Of a stretch of DNA of 5,096 bases, positions 3,678 through 5,096 are shown one piece after another. The stretch is from positions 1 through 5,096 of the forward strand of contig USPK01000068.1 in the NCBI GenBank assembly GCA_900556465.1, read 5' to 3'. Below the pieces are notes generated by a model that was not told where the DNA came from, searched no databases, and saw only the letters and a program-made list of their open reading frames with translations. Each line of letters begins with the position of its first letter. Within the stretch, counting starts at the first letter, position 1. A program made the translations under genes and the position numbers. The stretch comes from an uncultured Prevotella sp. (lineage in GTDB: Bacteria > Bacteroidota > Bacteroidia > Bacteroidales > Bacteroidaceae).

Positions 3678-5096
3678 ATGAAGAAATTTACTACTTTTCT
3701 TTCCATGATGCTGTTGTTCGTGATGGGAACCCTGTCCGTATCGGCCCAGTCGCCTGAGTTCGTGTACGAAGTCGGTAACTCCGTGACAGAGATTCCTGTC
3801 GACCAGGACGTGGTCATCCGTGGCGGTGTCAACACCGGCTTTACGGGGTCCAACTCCTACTTGAGCAACCGCAATTCGTGGATGGCTACGCCGGACGAAA
3901 CCTGTGTGTTCCACTTCGTCCGGGTAGGCGAGATCGACGTGCCTACGGTGGGCACGCTGCCTACGTATGCCCTGTTCAACGTGAACAACGGCAGCTATTT
4001 CACGGAGTCGGCCACCTACTCCCGCTCCGTAGCCGACGCGTTCGTCTTTACGGCCGAGTTGAGCAAGGGCGGTACGGCGCCCGCATCTTGGGACGGCACG
4101 TACACGTTCAAGGACTTCTACAACATGGTCATGGAGGAGCAGCTCGCCGCCGGCATCGGCCAGACGTTCGTCTTCTGCAAGGCCGACCTGACTTCCATTG
4201 TCCCGACTTATCTGGTGTATGGCTCTTCGCTCATCGCCGCTTATTATAATGTGAACGACTTCTTCGTTTGTCCCGTGACGGCCCGTGAAAAGACGGCGCG
4301 CGAGAAGTTCGAGGAAGTCTTCAACGAGGTCTTCTCCAGTGGTTTCAATCCCGACAGCTACACGGTCGGCACGACGCCGGGCTGCGTTTCTCAGGCCGGT
4401 ATCGACGCCATGCAGGCTGCCTACGAAGCCGCTTTCGCCGCTTTTGCCGACTTGAGCCTCTCCGACGAAGAGCTGAATGCCGTCATCGAGCAGATTTATG
4501 CCGCTCAGGAAACGTTCAACGCTTCCGTCGTTCAGGTAACGCCGGGCTACTACGTCATGCTGAGCCAGCGCAGCCAGGATGCCGTTTACGACGACGGTGC
4601 CAACGTGCGCTGCTCCACGGGTTACGCTGTGCCCGAAGCGTTGACGACGTCCGACGCCCGCTACATCTGGGAAGTGGTGGCTACCGACAACGGCCGCTAC
4701 CAGTTGCGCAACTTCGTGACGAACCGTTACATGGACGCCGGTGCCGGCACGTCCGTCATCTTCACGACGAGCGAGACGCCCTCCGCCACGTTCAACTTCA
4801 CCCTGCTTTCGGGCCGCTACTTCGGCATCCAGGACCAGAACGGCAACTGGGGTCACTGCGACGCCTCGATGCAGTTCGTGCTGTGGAACTCCACGGGCAC
4901 GGGTAACCAGTTCGAGTTTGTGCCCGTCTCTGCCGACGCCGTCGAGGCCCTGCGCCCGGCCGTTGAGCAGGACCTCCTGCAAAGCGCGCTCGCCGAACTC
5001 GTGACCGAGGTGCAGAACGGTAAGAAGAACTACCTCTACGCCTCCGACGTGACCTTCGACGACCAGTACGCCAGCGCCGGTTTGGTTGACGCTGCC
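3678..5096 (+). CDS. Secreted protein with trefoil-like and helical modules (3' end outside window)
   Basis: The frame opens at ATG 3678 and stays open for 473 codons to the window end. A Sec signal peptide is clear (MKKFTTFLSMMLLF, cleavage likely at VSA|Q, 23/24), which fixes the start. Residues about 30-200 are beta-rich and aromatic (IRGGVNTGF at 47, YALFNVNNGSYF at 97-108). Residues about 202-286 are Ala/Glu-rich and probably helical, resembling FIVAR-type bundles (AREKFEEVFNEVF; QAAYEAAFAAFADL). Residues about 290-418 are again beta-rich, with YYVMLSQRS, RYQLRNFVTNRYMDAG and YFGIQDQNGNWG, like ricin-type trefoil or similar lectin folds. From about 419 a second helical segment begins (VEALRPAVEQDLLQSAL). 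I do not recognise a named family; carbohydrate or matrix binding at the cell surface is a guess from architecture. No catalytic motif is visible. There is no Shine-Dalgarno sequence, and its first 12 bases equal those of the gene at 1370. Confidence 0.88.
   Translation, partial: MKKFTTFLSMMLLFVMGTLSVSAQSPEFVYEVGNSVTEIPVDQDVVIRGGVNTGFTGSNSYLSNRNSWMATPDETCVFHFVRVGEIDVPTVGTLPTYALFNVNNGSYFTESATYSRSVADAFVFTAELSKGGTAPASWDGTYTFKDFYNMVMEEQLAAGIGQTFVFCKADLTSIVPTYLVYGSSLIAAYYNVNDFFVCPVTAREKTAREKFEEVFNEVFSSGFNPDSYTVGTTPGCVSQAGIDAMQAAYEAAFAAFADLSLSDEELNAVIEQIYAAQETFNASVVQVTPGYYVMLSQRSQDAVYDDGANVRCSTGYAVPEALTTSDARYIWEVVATDNGRYQLRNFVTNRYMDAGAGTSVIFTTSETPSATFNFTLLSGRYFGIQDQNGNWGHCDASMQFVLWNSTGTGNQFEFVPVSADAVEALRPAVEQDLLQSALAELVTEVQNGKKNYLYASDVTFDDQYASAGLVDAA

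Noticed and set aside
3654..4982. 442-codon minus-strand ORF opposite the last gene
   Set aside because: It has shadow composition (many Val, Gly, Arg, His) and no promoter or domain. The + strand frame is open to the end with a clear signal peptide.

Overview
The window looks like a piece of a GC-rich Bacteroidota (Bacteroidales-type) chromosome. The support is: no Shine-Dalgarno sequences before the starts, AT-rich leaders, a TAnnTTTG-type promoter box, and secreted multidomain proteins with an anchor-J-like domain and a short sorting-tail-like C-terminus (GLYIINGQKVYVK). Genus is not resolved. Every supported gene lies on the + strand. The long minus-strand ORFs opposite the three large genes are codon-bias shadows.

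Layout: (1) 1-389, the 3' end of queG (epoxyqueuosine reductase). Its low-complexity tail contains a 13-bp direct repeat and runs into a likely tRNA promoter. (2) 423-494, tRNA-Gln(UUG), followed by an intrinsic terminator at 507-536. (3) 547-1107, a YgjP/SprT-like zinc metallopeptidase (HELAH...H) starting only 10 nt after that terminator. (4) 1108-1369, a GC-rich then AT-rich intergenic region with a good Bacteroidota -7 box at 1315-1322. (5) 1370-3142, a 590-aa secreted protein: signal peptide, beta-rich domain A, anchor-J-like domain, chitobiase-C-terminal-like domain, a second copy of domain A, and a sorting-type tail. It is followed by an intrinsic terminator at 3179-3209. (6) 3210-3677, a gene-free stretch with several hairpins, including a perfect 14-bp palindrome and a long AT-rich inverted repeat. 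(7) 3678 to the window end, the first 473 codons of a second secreted protein with trefoil-like beta modules alternating with helical segments.

The genes do not form one obvious operon. queG makes the queuosine of GUN anticodons, and UUG-reading tRNA-Gln is not a queuosine substrate, so that adjacency looks incidental. The two secreted proteins each have their own leader and may be part of a surface or extracellular repertoire for binding glycans or proteins. I see no clear new defence, mobile or biosynthetic system. The most interesting items are the structured intergenic region before the last gene, the domain duplications in both secreted proteins, and the tRNA-terminator-peptidase arrangement.
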